Shown in pieces: positions 9,274-16,705 of a DNA stretch of 64,000 bases (the first letter of the stretch is position 1; each line of letters opens with the position of its first letter). A program made the position numbers and the translations under genes. The stretch is from Serratia nematodiphila DZ0503SBS1 (GTDB lineage: Bacteria; Pseudomonadota; Gammaproteobacteria; Enterobacterales; Enterobacteriaceae): assembly GCF_000738675.1 (NCBI RefSeq), contig NZ_JPUX01000001.1, positions 1,922,001 through 1,986,000 of the forward strand, read 5' to 3'. The notes under the pieces are model-generated. The model did no database searches, had not been told where the DNA came from, and saw nothing but the letters and a program-made list of their open reading frames with translations.

Positions 9274-9822
9274 ATGTCTAATCGTAAACATCTGACGCCT
9301 TCCGAAGTGGAGAGACTGCTTGAGGTCACGCTGCATGGAAAGAATCCAGAACGCGATTATTGTTTGATTTACATGTGTTTTATTCATGGGTGTCGCGCCA
9401 GTGAAATAGGGGGATGGCGTTTGTCGGATATCGATCTGGAGGGCGGTAATATCTATGTGCATCGGTTGAAAAATGGCTTTTCCACCGTGCATCCGCTCTA
9501 TCTGCGCGAAAGACAATGTCTGCGGCGCTGGTTGGATAAGCGTCAGCGGCACCGCTGGGCCGATCGGGAGTGGCTGTTCCTTTCCAACCGCGGCGGCCGT
9601 CTGTCGCGTCAACGGATTTACGGGTTGATTCGCCATTACAGCAAGGCGGCCAAATTGGAGGTCAACGCTCACCCACATATGCTGCGGCATGGCTGTGGAT
9701 TTGCATTGGCGGACCGCGGTATCGATACCCGTTTAATTCAGGATTACCTCGGGCACCGAAATATCCAGAATACGGTGATTTATACCGCCAGCAATGCGCA
9801 GCGCTTTAAGGAAATTTGGTAA
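9274..9822 (+). CDS. FimB/FimE-type tyrosine recombinase (first copy)
   Basis: 182 residues, the short tyrosine-recombinase form that flips fimbrial promoters. Catalytic residues are visible in order: Arg41 (GCRASE), Lys in HRLKNGFS, His-x-x-Arg in HPHMLRHGCG, His in YLGHRNIQN and nucleophile Tyr170 (VIYTASN). It starts at ATG 9274 with GAGG 8 bp upstream. It stops 24 bp before a 13-bp arm of the invertible element that precedes the pilin gene, the same arrangement as fimB/fimE-fimS-fimA in E. coli. It probably catalyses inversion of that element. A second, related recombinase lies at the far end of the fimbrial cluster. Confidence 0.9.
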   Translation: MSNRKHLTPSEVERLLEVTLHGKNPERDYCLIYMCFIHGCRASEIGGWRLSDIDLEGGNIYVHRLKNGFSTVHPLYLRERQCLRRWLDKRQRHRWADREWLFLSNRGGRLSRQRIYGLIRHYSKAAKLEVNAHPHMLRHGCGFALADRGIDTRLIQDYLGHRNIQNTVIYTASNAQRFKEIW

Positions 9823-9848
9823 GTATGATTTAAGTTAATAACGTTAAG

Positions 9849-9870
9849 GAGTCACTTTGAACTAAACTGA
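9849..9870 (+). repeat. Left inverted repeat of the fim switch (IRL)
   Basis: 22-bp repeat with 19 of 22 positions matching the reverse complement of 10143-10164; the central 11 bp TTTGAACTAAA (9856-9866) match perfectly. It overlaps a 13-bp half-site AAGGAGTCACTTT at 9846-9858 that recurs in direct orientation at 10137-10149. Confidence 0.8.
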
Positions 9871-9875
9871 AACAT

Positions 9876-9904
9876 ACTGTAAGGACGCGTAAAAACAATG
9901 TCAA
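9876..9904 (-). promoter_or_regulatory. Switch promoter of the fimbrial operon, pointing left (OFF)
   Basis: On the minus strand: perfect -35 TTGACA (9904-9899), a 17-bp spacer, and -10 TACAGT (9881-9876, 4 of 6). Transcription would start near 9869, within the left inverted repeat, towards the recombinase gene. After inversion the same promoter would fire into fimA. No promoter of comparable quality was seen on the plus strand between the element and the pilin start. Confidence 0.7.
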
Positions 9905-10142
9905 TATTCCCATGCCTCCTTTCCTGTTTAAAGGGTAATTTAATTAAAAAACAGTATGTTGCGATTTAATTGCGTGTCATGCCCCTCCCTCTGATTCTAA
10001 GTAAAATCCTAATCAAAGTTCCACGGCTTTAAATCATTGAGCTAACACCTTGGTTTTTTAGTCTGATTTGTCAGTCATTCACCACTCTATTGGTTTTTAA
10101 TTCCGATAAATTAACGTTTTTTGGTTTTAAAAACCAAAGGAG

Positions 10143-10164
10143 TCACTTTAGTTCAAAATGAATC
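10143..10164 (-). repeat. Right inverted repeat of the fim switch (IRR)
   Basis: Partner of 9849-9870; perfect core TTTAGTTCAAA at 10147-10157. It lies 140 bp upstream of the pilin start codon, so an ON-phase transcript would carry a leader of roughly 150 nt. Confidence 0.8.
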
Positions 10165-10303
10165 GTTTGGATGAATGAGCTTGGTGCCATTAATCAGTCT
10201 GGCTAAAGCCCTCCGTATTCATGGAACTAAATAAAAGGAATGACATTAAGGATATGTCGGAAATAAACCCATGCATATTTTGCATAATTTTAAGGAAAGT
10301 AGG

Positions 10304-10825
10304 ATGAAAAAGAATCTGTTGGCTGTAGCTGTACTGACTGCGTCCGCATTTATCCCCTCTGCATTTGCTGCTGACGGCGCGCTGAATATCACTGGCACCA
10401 TTACCGATCAGTCTTGCACTGTCGATCCGGATTCCCAAAACAAGCAGGTCGCTTTGGGCAAGATCGCCAAAGATGCCTTCACCCTGTCTAAAACCGCCGG
10501 CGCCAAGGCGTTCAATCTGGTGCTGAAAAATTGCCCGGCCACTGTCACCGGCGCCACCGTGCGTTTTGACGGCACCCAGGTTCAGGGGCAGTCCGGGCTG
10601 TTGCAACTGACCGGCGCCGGCACTGCCGGGGTCGCGGGCGGTATTGGCGTGCAGCTGCTGGACGACGGCAGCAACGTGTTAAATATCGGTAACGATTCCC
10701 GCGTCTATACGCTGGCAGAGAACAAAGACAACGTTCTGGGCTTTGTCGCGCGTTATTTCGCTTATGACAACGTTTCCGTCGGTAGTGCCAACGCTACGGC
10801 CAACTTCACCATCGTTTATCAGTAA
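10304..10825 (+). CDS. fimA: Major type 1 fimbrial subunit
   Basis: 173-residue pilin. A signal peptide of about 22 residues (ending IPSAFA before ADGALNI) is followed by one immunoglobulin-like pilin domain with the conserved disulfide pair (QSCTV and LKNCPA), an N-terminal donor strand and the C-terminal TIVYQ ending typical of chaperone-recognised pilins. The ATG at 10304 has AAGGAAAGTAGG just upstream; the longer frame from 10271 lacks a signal peptide start and is rejected. It is the first gene after the invertible element and is followed by a hairpin before the chaperone gene, which would favour high pilin output. The gene symbol reflects position and family; the exact fimbrial type is not proven. 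Confidence 0.88.
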   Translation: MKKNLLAVAVLTASAFIPSAFAADGALNITGTITDQSCTVDPDSQNKQVALGKIAKDAFTLSKTAGAKAFNLVLKNCPATVTGATVRFDGTQVQGQSGLLQLTGAGTAGVAGGIGVQLLDDGSNVLNIGNDSRVYTLAENKDNVLGFVARYFAYDNVSVGSANATANFTIVYQ

Positions 10826-10862
10826 GGCCATGCCGTTACGGCGGCGGAACAGCTAGAAAAAT

Positions 10863-10888
10863 GAGCCAGAGAGCGTGTCCTCTGGCTC
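10863..10888 (+). terminator. Hairpin between pilin and chaperone genes
   Basis: Perfect 9-bp stem GAGCCAGAG (10863-10871) / CTCTGGCTC (10880-10888) with an 8-nt loop and only a short T tail. It is probably a partial terminator or mRNA stabiliser that makes pilin transcripts more abundant than those of the assembly genes. Confidence 0.55.
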
Positions 10889-10922
10889 TTATTCATCGGT
10901 GATGGAAACGGGAAGAAAGAGA

Positions 10923-11600
10923 ATGAAAGCAGGATACTTTGCGCTGACGGCGGCGTTGTTGATGACGCTTTGGGCTCCGGTACAGGCCGGCGTGGTAGTG
11001 GGTGGAACGCGCCTCATCTACGACGGCGGTAAAAAAGAGTCTGCTCTGAATATCAGTAATCCGGATGCGGTGCCTTATCTGATCCAATCCTGGGTCGATG
11101 CGCAAGAAGGCGATAGCGCGAAAGCGCCTTTTATCATCACGCCGCCGCTATTTCGTTTAGACGGCGGCCAAAATAACCTGCTGCGCGTGGTGCGCGCAGG
11201 TGGCAATTTACCGACGGACAGAGAGTCGCTGTATTGGCTGAATGTGAAGGCGATCCCTTCGGTGGAAAAGAAAGAAAACACGTTGCAGATCGCCATCAAG
11301 ACCCGCATCAAGTTGATTTACCGCCCGCAGGGGCTCGCCGGCAATCTGGAGGAGGCGGCCGGTAAAGTGACGTGGCGGCGCAGTGGCGATCGTCTGCAGG
11401 TGACCAACCCTTCTCCCTACTACCTCACCTTTTTCAATTTGAAGCTGAATGGCCACGCCATCACCGGCAACACCATGGTAGCGCCGCAGGCGAGCGCCAG
11501 TTTCCCGCTGCCGACGGCGAGCGGTGCAGGTGGCAGCCTGAGCTGGCAAATCATTAACGACTATGGCGGCACCGGCCAGAACTTCACCAGCACGTTATAA
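10923..11600 (+). CDS. fimC: Periplasmic fimbrial chaperone
   Basis: 225 residues with a signal peptide (ending WAPVQA before GVVVGGTRLIYDG) and two immunoglobulin-like domains of the PapD/FimC superfamily. Visible landmarks are GTRLIYDGGKKESALNISN (strands A/B with the subunit-anchoring region), LFRLDGGQNNLLRVVR, and ESLYWLNVKAIPS in the short F1-G1 loop class, plus a Lys in IAIKTRIKLIYRP. It caps pilins in the periplasm and hands them to the usher. The start at 10923 (behind GGGAAGAAAGAGA) gives a proper signal peptide; ATG 10902 is possible. The usher gene follows after 105 bp. Confidence 0.9.
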   Translation: MKAGYFALTAALLMTLWAPVQAGVVVGGTRLIYDGGKKESALNISNPDAVPYLIQSWVDAQEGDSAKAPFIITPPLFRLDGGQNNLLRVVRAGGNLPTDRESLYWLNVKAIPSVEKKENTLQIAIKTRIKLIYRPQGLAGNLEEAAGKVTWRRSGDRLQVTNPSPYYLTFFNLKLNGHAITGNTMVAPQASASFPLPTASGAGGSLSWQIINDYGGTGQNFTSTL

Positions 11601-11705
11601 CCGGGCAGCGGTGCGTATTTTTTGCTCTGGGATAACGCTGGAGCAGGGGTTCGGCTTACCTGATTTTTCGTCGGGCCGAGCCAATCGGGACAGGGAGTTA
11701 AAAGG

Positions 11706-14255
11706 ATGAATAACCCGAATTGCATTGGTTTACCAGGAGCGCGATCGGTTCTTGCCGGCCTGATGTCTTGCCAGGTGGCGCTGCTGAGCCCGATCGGCAC
11801 GGCTTATGCTCGCGATTATTTCAACCCGGCGTTGCTGGAAATTGATAATCCGGCGCTGCGAGGCGCCGATCTCTCCGTGTTTGAGGAGAACAGCAGCCAG
11901 GCGCCCGGGAGCTATCGGGTCGATCTTTACCTGAATGGCGAACAGATCGACAGCCTTGACGTCGAGTTCCGGCTTATGCCGGGAGTCGGCGGTAAGCAAG
12001 CGCTACAGCCTTGTTTCAGAACGGAAAAATTGGCTGAATTGGGCGTCAGGGTTGCTATGTTCCCGGCGATGGTGCCTGGGGATAGCTGCGTCAACCTTGC
12101 GCAGGCCATTCCACAGGCCTCTGCGGTATTCTTGTTCAATCAGCTGAGGCTGAATTTGAGTATTCCACAGGCGGCGTTGCGCTTGAATGCGCGCGACTAC
12201 GTTTCCCCGGATAAATGGGATTCCGGCATACCGGCGCTGTTGGTCAATTACAACTTCAGCGGCGCTAATAGCCATATGCGCGACAGCGAACGGCAAAACA
12301 ATAATAACTATTATCTCAATCTGCGTTCGGGCATCAACTGGGGGGCCTGGCGCCTGCGGAACTATTCGATCTGGAATCATTACACCGGCGGCTCTTCTTC
12401 CTGGCGCTCAATCAATACCTACCTGCAGCGCGATATCGTTGCGTTGCAAAGCCGCCTGACCCTGGGGGACAGCGCGACGTCCAGCGATGTATTCGACAGC
12501 GTGCAGTTCCGCGGTGGGCAGTTGGCCTCTGAGGACGACATCCTGCCGGACAGCATGAAAGGGTACTCGCCGGTAGTACGCGGGATCGCACGCACTAATG
12601 CGCAAATAGTCATCCGGCAAAACGGTTACGTGATTTATCAAAGCTATGTGCCGCCGGGGGCATTTGAAATTACCGATCTGTATCCCACGGGCGGCAGCGG
12701 CGACCTGAATGTGAACGTGCGTGAGGCTGATGGCCAGGAGCAGCATTTTGTGGTGCCTTACGCCGTGGTGCCGGTATTGCAGCGCGAAGGGCGGTTTAAA
12801 TACAGCCTGACCAGCGGGAAATACCGTTCATACAGCGGCGGCGTTGATGAACGCCCGTTCAGCCAGGCAACCGGGATCTACGGTCTGCCATGGGGGGCCA
12901 CGTTGTATGGCGGCGTGCAGGCGGCCAGTAAATATCAGTCTCTGGCGTGGGGCTGGGGGCAGAACTTGGGGGCGATGGGCGCGCTGTCTGCCGATGTCAC
13001 CCAAGCCTGGACCAAACAGGAAACCCGGCCGAAGGAACAGGGGCAGTCATGGCGCCTACGCTACGGTAAAAACTTCATTGAGACCGGCACCAACTTCAGC
13101 TTGGCCAGCTACCGCTACTCCACGCGCGGTTTTTATAACCTGCAAGAGGCGCTGGAGAGTTACGGCGGCAACAGTGCTATCTATAACGATCACAAGAAGA
13201 GCCGTGCCGAGCTGACGATGAGCCAGAGCCTGTGGGATTTGGGGGGAACGCTGTCGCTCAGCCTGTTTAACGAAGACTACTGGGACGACAATCGCCGCTC
13301 GCAATCGGTCACCCTCAGTTACAACAACAGCTGGGAAGCTGTCAGTTACGGGCTGAATTACACCTTCAACCAGAACGGCTACGACAGTAACGGCAATCGA
13401 AGCAACATCCGTGACCATATCGTGGCTTTCAACGTCAGCGTGCCGCTCAGCAAATGGCTGCCAGGCAGCTATGCCACCTACAACATGAACACCAGCCGCA
13501 ATGGCGCCACCAGCAACAACCTTGGATTGAGCGGTACTGCCCTGCCGGGCAACAACCTGAACTACAGCATCAGCCAGGGCTATACCGGCCGGGGCGTAGG
13601 GGCGAACGGCAATATTCAGGCGGATTATAAAGGCGCCCTCGCCGAGTGGAACCTGGGTTATGACTACGATCGCCATCGGCAGCAGGTGAACTACGGCGTG
13701 CAGGGCGGCGTTCTGGTGCACCAAAACGGCGTTACGCTGTCGCAGCCGTTGGGCGATACGGTGGCGTTGGTGCAGGCGCCCGGTGCCGCGGGGGTTGATG
13801 TCCTGAACCAGACCGGGGTCAGCACCGACTGGCGCGGTTATGCGGTTGTACCTTACCTGACGCCTTATCGGCGCAATATCGTCGGATTGGACGGTGAATC
13901 TTTCGCCGATGACGTCGACATGACGCTGAGCAGCCAAACGGTGATCCCAACCCGCGGCGCCGTGGTGCGTGCCCGTTTCAATCCGGACGTCGGTGCCCGC
14001 GTGTTGCTGACCTTGCTGACGCGCAGTGGCAATCCGGTGCCATTCGGTGCCACCGTCAGCACTCTCAACAGCCCCTCTGACAATGCCGCCATCGTCGGCG
14101 ATGGCGGCCAGGTTTATCTGGCCGGGCTGGCGGAGAGCGGGCGATTGCAGGTTAAGTGGGGCAATGACGCGGCTCAGCAATGTCAGGCCAACTATCAATT
14201 GGCTAATCAGCCCGAGGGCGGTGGGATTCGCCTCGTTAACGGGCAGTGTTTATAA
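11706..14255 (+). CDS. fimD: Outer-membrane fimbrial usher
   Basis: 849 residues, full length for the FimD/PapC family. A signal sequence (to about TAYA) is followed by the N-terminal chaperone-binding domain (YFNPALLEIDNPALRGADLSVFE), a 24-strand beta-barrel rich in alternating aromatic residues, the plug domain (SYVPPGAFEITDLYPTG) and C-terminal domains ending GGIRLVNGQC with the conserved terminal Cys pair. It forms the pore through which pilins are assembled and secreted. ATG 11706 follows AAAAGG. The adhesin gene starts 7 bp after its stop. Confidence 0.93.
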   Translation: MNNPNCIGLPGARSVLAGLMSCQVALLSPIGTAYARDYFNPALLEIDNPALRGADLSVFEENSSQAPGSYRVDLYLNGEQIDSLDVEFRLMPGVGGKQALQPCFRTEKLAELGVRVAMFPAMVPGDSCVNLAQAIPQASAVFLFNQLRLNLSIPQAALRLNARDYVSPDKWDSGIPALLVNYNFSGANSHMRDSERQNNNNYYLNLRSGINWGAWRLRNYSIWNHYTGGSSSWRSINTYLQRDIVALQSRLTLGDSATSSDVFDSVQFRGGQLASEDDILPDSMKGYSPVVRGIARTNAQIVIRQNGYVIYQSYVPPGAFEITDLYPTGGSGDLNVNVREADGQEQHFVVPYAVVPVLQREGRFKYSLTSGKYRSYSGGVDERPFSQATGIYGLPWGATLYGGVQAASKYQSLAWGWGQNLGAMGALSADVTQAWTKQETRPKEQGQSWRLRYGKNFIETGTNFSLASYRYSTRGFYNLQEALESYGGNSAIYNDHKKSRAELTMSQSLWDLGGTLSLSLFNEDYWDDNRRSQSVTLSYNNSWEAVSYGLNYTFNQNGYDSNGNRSNIRDHIVAFNVSVPLSKWLPGSYATYNMNTSRNGATSNNLGLSGTALPGNNLNYSISQGYTGRGVGANGNIQADYKGALAEWNLGYDYDRHRQQVNYGVQGGVLVHQNGVTLSQPLGDTVALVQAPGAAGVDVLNQTGVSTDWRGYAVVPYLTPYRRNIVGLDGESFADDVDMTLSSQTVIPTRGAVVRARFNPDVGARVLLTLLTRSGNPVPFGATVSTLNSPSDNAAIVGDGGQVYLAGLAESGRLQVKWGNDAAQQCQANYQLANQPEGGGIRLVNGQCL

Positions 14256-14262
14256 GGTGCAT

Positions 14263-15324
14263 ATGATGGCGACAGGAATATCGATTCAACGAGGGATCAT
14301 CGTCGGCGGGCTATTGGCGTGCGCAACGTTGGGCGCACCACTGGCGCAGGCGGCTTTCGGGCAGTGTGTCCCTATTTCGGGGACCCATGGGTTTTCATTC
14401 CTTTTTTCCCCGGTTTTAACCGATCCGTCGCAAAACGTAGTGGGACGGATTATTAGGAATGCTGACGGCGGTAACTGGAACCTGTCCGGCTCTTATCGGG
14501 TGAGGTGCGAGTGTCAGGCGCGTACGGCGTCTTATGTCACCGCCAAAATGCTGCTGAGTGAGCCGGTATTCAGCAACGGGGGATTAACGTACTACGCATT
14601 GAATGAATACCTGGGCGTGGCCAGTGAAGTTTTCGTGGCGGGGTATCGCAATGAGTTTATTGCCGCACCGTTCACCAATGAGTCTAACTTTAAGACCGAT
14701 ATGAATGGTGATGACGAATCCTGTGCCAGCACGCCCTACAACAGTGGCGCTCATGGGCGAATTCATCTGTATTTCCGCCGCCCTTTCGTGGGTGTGACCA
14801 CAATCCCCAGCACTCGCCTGGTGGACACCTACGTCTCCGTGGTGAGTGGGGTGAAAAGCGATGTGCCGGTTTCCACGATATCAATGAGCGGCACCGTCAC
14901 CGTGCCGCAGAGCTGTGAAATCAGCCCGCAAACGGTCACGGTCGATTTTGGCGATATCTTGACGTCGAATATCCAAACCAAGGGTGCTATGCCGCCCGGT
15001 TTTACTCCAGAGGAGAGAACGTTGACGCTGGCCTGCCGCAATATTTCTGCCGGTGTCAAGGTCAGTCTGTCATTTCGCGGTGAGGCGGACGGCAGCATGC
15101 CCGAGGCGCTGAAGACCAGTAATCGCGACATTGGCGTAATGATTAAGGATATGCAGGGCAATGTGATTCGGCCTCAGAGCGGTCGCTTGCCGATCGATAA
15201 CTTCCAATACCCCAACCAGAGCGGCAGCTCACGGATCAGCGTATATCCGATCAACACCACCGGGCAAGCTCCTTCAGTAGGGCAGTTCAATGCCACGGCA
15301 ACCATTCAGGCAGAAATCCAATAA
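14263..15324 (+). CDS. Two-domain fimbrial tip adhesin
   Basis: 353 residues after starting at ATG 14263 (behind AAGG, 5 bp spacing; a second ATG follows directly). A signal peptide ends near LAQA. Residues about 30-205 form an N-terminal domain with Cys-rich stretches (FGQCVPISG, RVRCECQAR, DDESCAS) that I do not recognise as a FimH-type mannose lectin. Residues about 210-353 form a pilin domain (VPQSCEISPQTVTVDFGDI, LTLACRNI, ending TATIQAEIQ). The length and two-domain plan are those of FimH/MrkD-like tip adhesins. The ligand cannot be told from sequence. It is unusual in lying before, not after, the minor pilin gene. Confidence 0.8.
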   Translation: MMATGISIQRGIIVGGLLACATLGAPLAQAAFGQCVPISGTHGFSFLFSPVLTDPSQNVVGRIIRNADGGNWNLSGSYRVRCECQARTASYVTAKMLLSEPVFSNGGLTYYALNEYLGVASEVFVAGYRNEFIAAPFTNESNFKTDMNGDDESCASTPYNSGAHGRIHLYFRRPFVGVTTIPSTRLVDTYVSVVSGVKSDVPVSTISMSGTVTVPQSCEISPQTVTVDFGDILTSNIQTKGAMPPGFTPEERTLTLACRNISAGVKVSLSFRGEADGSMPEALKTSNRDIGVMIKDMQGNVIRPQSGRLPIDNFQYPNQSGSSRISVYPINTTGQAPSVGQFNATATIQAEIQ

Positions 15325-15385
15325 ACGGATATTTCAACGGTAGTGGGCCGGGCAGGCCTCAGCGTTTAACGAGAAGGAGCAAAGG

Positions 15386-15913
15386 ATGAAGAAGGTTTTT
15401 GGCGGTCTTGGTTGCACATTGGCGCTGGCCAGCCTGTTTTTTTTGGCTAGCCCGATGGTACACGCGGTATCGAAAATAGTGATTACCGGCAACATCAAAG
15501 CGGCACCTTGTGAAATCGACGGCGCGAACGGCACGATTTCGGTCAATTTGGGAAATGATATTTCCGCTGCGACCCTGGCTACGTCCGGCGCTTTTAGTCC
15601 CTGGGTAGAATTCCCTCTGACGTTAAAAAACTGCCCGAGCACCACCACATCGGTTGTCGCGACCTTCAGCGGGACGGCCGCTGAGGAAAGCGCCAGCTTA
15701 TACAAAAGCACCGGCAGTGCTCGCCGGGTACAAATTGAATTGCAAAACAACCAGGGAGCAAACCTGGGCAATGGCAAGAACATGACCCAGCCAGTTAACC
15801 AGGCGACGCATGAAGCCAAATTCAATTTGCGGGCGCGGGCGTACAGCACCCATGGTGGTTCGACGCCAGGTTCGATAGACGGCGCTCTGCAAGTCACTTT
15901 TGTCTATCAATAG
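15386..15913 (+). CDS. Minor fimbrial subunit (FimF/FimG-like)
   Basis: 175 residues: a signal peptide (ending MVHA), then one pilin domain with the Cys pair (AAPCEIDG, LKNCPST) and a C-terminal VTFVYQ. It is divergent from the major pilin and probably sits in the tip fibrillum or acts as an adaptor or terminator subunit. ATG 15386 lies behind GAGAAGGAGCAAAGG. It is the last structural gene of the cluster; two regulator genes follow 51 bp downstream. Confidence 0.8.
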   Translation: MKKVFGGLGCTLALASLFFLASPMVHAVSKIVITGNIKAAPCEIDGANGTISVNLGNDISAATLATSGAFSPWVEFPLTLKNCPSTTTSVVATFSGTAAEESASLYKSTGSARRVQIELQNNQGANLGNGKNMTQPVNQATHEAKFNLRARAYSTHGGSTPGSIDGALQVTFVYQ

Positions 15914-15964
15914 GCAAAGAGACCGTCCTCAATGGAATGCTAAAGACAGATTTAAGGTGATGAT

Positions 15965-16660
15965 ATGAATAGTAATTATTCTTCTGCAACGACTTTGGCG
16001 GCCGGTAAGGCAACGACGGGGGCCGTGGCCATCATGGAGCCCTGCCTTATCACTGCGTTGGGGATGAGAAATCGCTTGATTGAGTCCTGCGGCCTGCAGC
16101 CCGACAACGTTCGGCAGGTGACGAACCTGGTGGCATTGAGAACCTTATTCACTCAGCATGTGCATCGCTTATTGGTGATGGAGCTGTGTGGTCAATCAGA
16201 GTCGGTATTGGAGGGATTCAAGCTGATCGCCGAGGTGCGGGAAAACTCGCCGGACACCGCGATTGTCATTTGTACGGCATTGGATGAACCGAGGCTGTTG
16301 CGGCAGCTCATCGCTTCCGGTATTCGCGGCCTGATGCTGAAGCAGGAACCGGCTATTGCATTGACCCACTGTGTTCAGCAAGTCCTGACAGGCAGTTGCA
16401 GCTTCAGCCACCGGGTACGCCAACGTCAATTGCATGAGGCTGGCGCCGATAAGCCGCTGACGGCGAAGGAACTGGATGTGTTGACCCAACTGTTTTCCGG
16501 TAAGAGCGTGACCAGCGTGGCGCTGACAATGTGCCGTGATATCCGCACCGTCAGCACCCATAAACGCAATGCGATGTTGAAGCTGGGGTTTCACAGCGAT
16601 GGGGAACTGTATCTTCAGGGGAAATGGATGGCTGCGCAAGGTTCATCCTTGGTTCGCTAG
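15965..16660 (+). CDS. LuxR-type regulator with degenerate receiver (fimbrial cluster, first)
   Basis: 231 residues. The N-terminal part (about 20-140) has the alternating pattern of a response-regulator receiver, but the residue at the phospho-acceptor strand is Glu (RLLVMELCG), so normal phosphorylation is doubtful. The C-terminal part (about 163-215) is a LuxR/FixJ helix-turn-helix (KPLTAKELDVLTQLFSGKS, then RTVSTHKRNAMLKLG). Similar two-domain regulators control fimbriae and capsules in enterobacteria (family knowledge). It sits 51 bp after the minor pilin gene and 45 bp before a related regulator, so switching the fimbrial operon could also change its expression, possibly to repress motility; that is inference. 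Confidence 0.75.
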   Translation: MNSNYSSATTLAAGKATTGAVAIMEPCLITALGMRNRLIESCGLQPDNVRQVTNLVALRTLFTQHVHRLLVMELCGQSESVLEGFKLIAEVRENSPDTAIVICTALDEPRLLRQLIASGIRGLMLKQEPAIALTHCVQQVLTGSCSFSHRVRQRQLHEAGADKPLTAKELDVLTQLFSGKSVTSVALTMCRDIRTVSTHKRNAMLKLGFHSDGELYLQGKWMAAQGSSLVR

Positions 16661-16705
16661 GCAAGCGTACGATGCCTCTCGGGTAAGCAAGCATAGGAGT
16701 AGATT

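Larger units (their letters stand above)
9849..10164. mobile_element. Invertible fimbrial promoter element (fimS-like switch), apparently in OFF phase
   Basis: Two inverted repeats with an 11-bp perfect core, TTTGAACTAAA at 9856-9866 and TTTAGTTCAAA at 10147-10157, delimit a segment of 302 bp core to core (316 bp with the extended repeats). From memory, E. coli fimS is 314 bp with 9-bp repeats. The element lies between a FimB-like recombinase gene and the major pilin gene. Its best promoter (-35 TTGACA, 17-bp spacer, -10 TACAGT) is on the minus strand just inside the left repeat, firing away from the pilin gene. Inversion would place it just inside the right repeat, firing towards fimA. So the sequenced state is inferred to be OFF. 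The inside is AT-rich and carries further repeats. Confidence 0.8.

Noticed and set aside
10181..10209. Plus-strand promoter between the switch and fimA (TTGGTG, 17 bp, TAAAGC)
   Set aside because: Only 3 of 6 matches at each hexamer, much weaker than the promoter inside the element.
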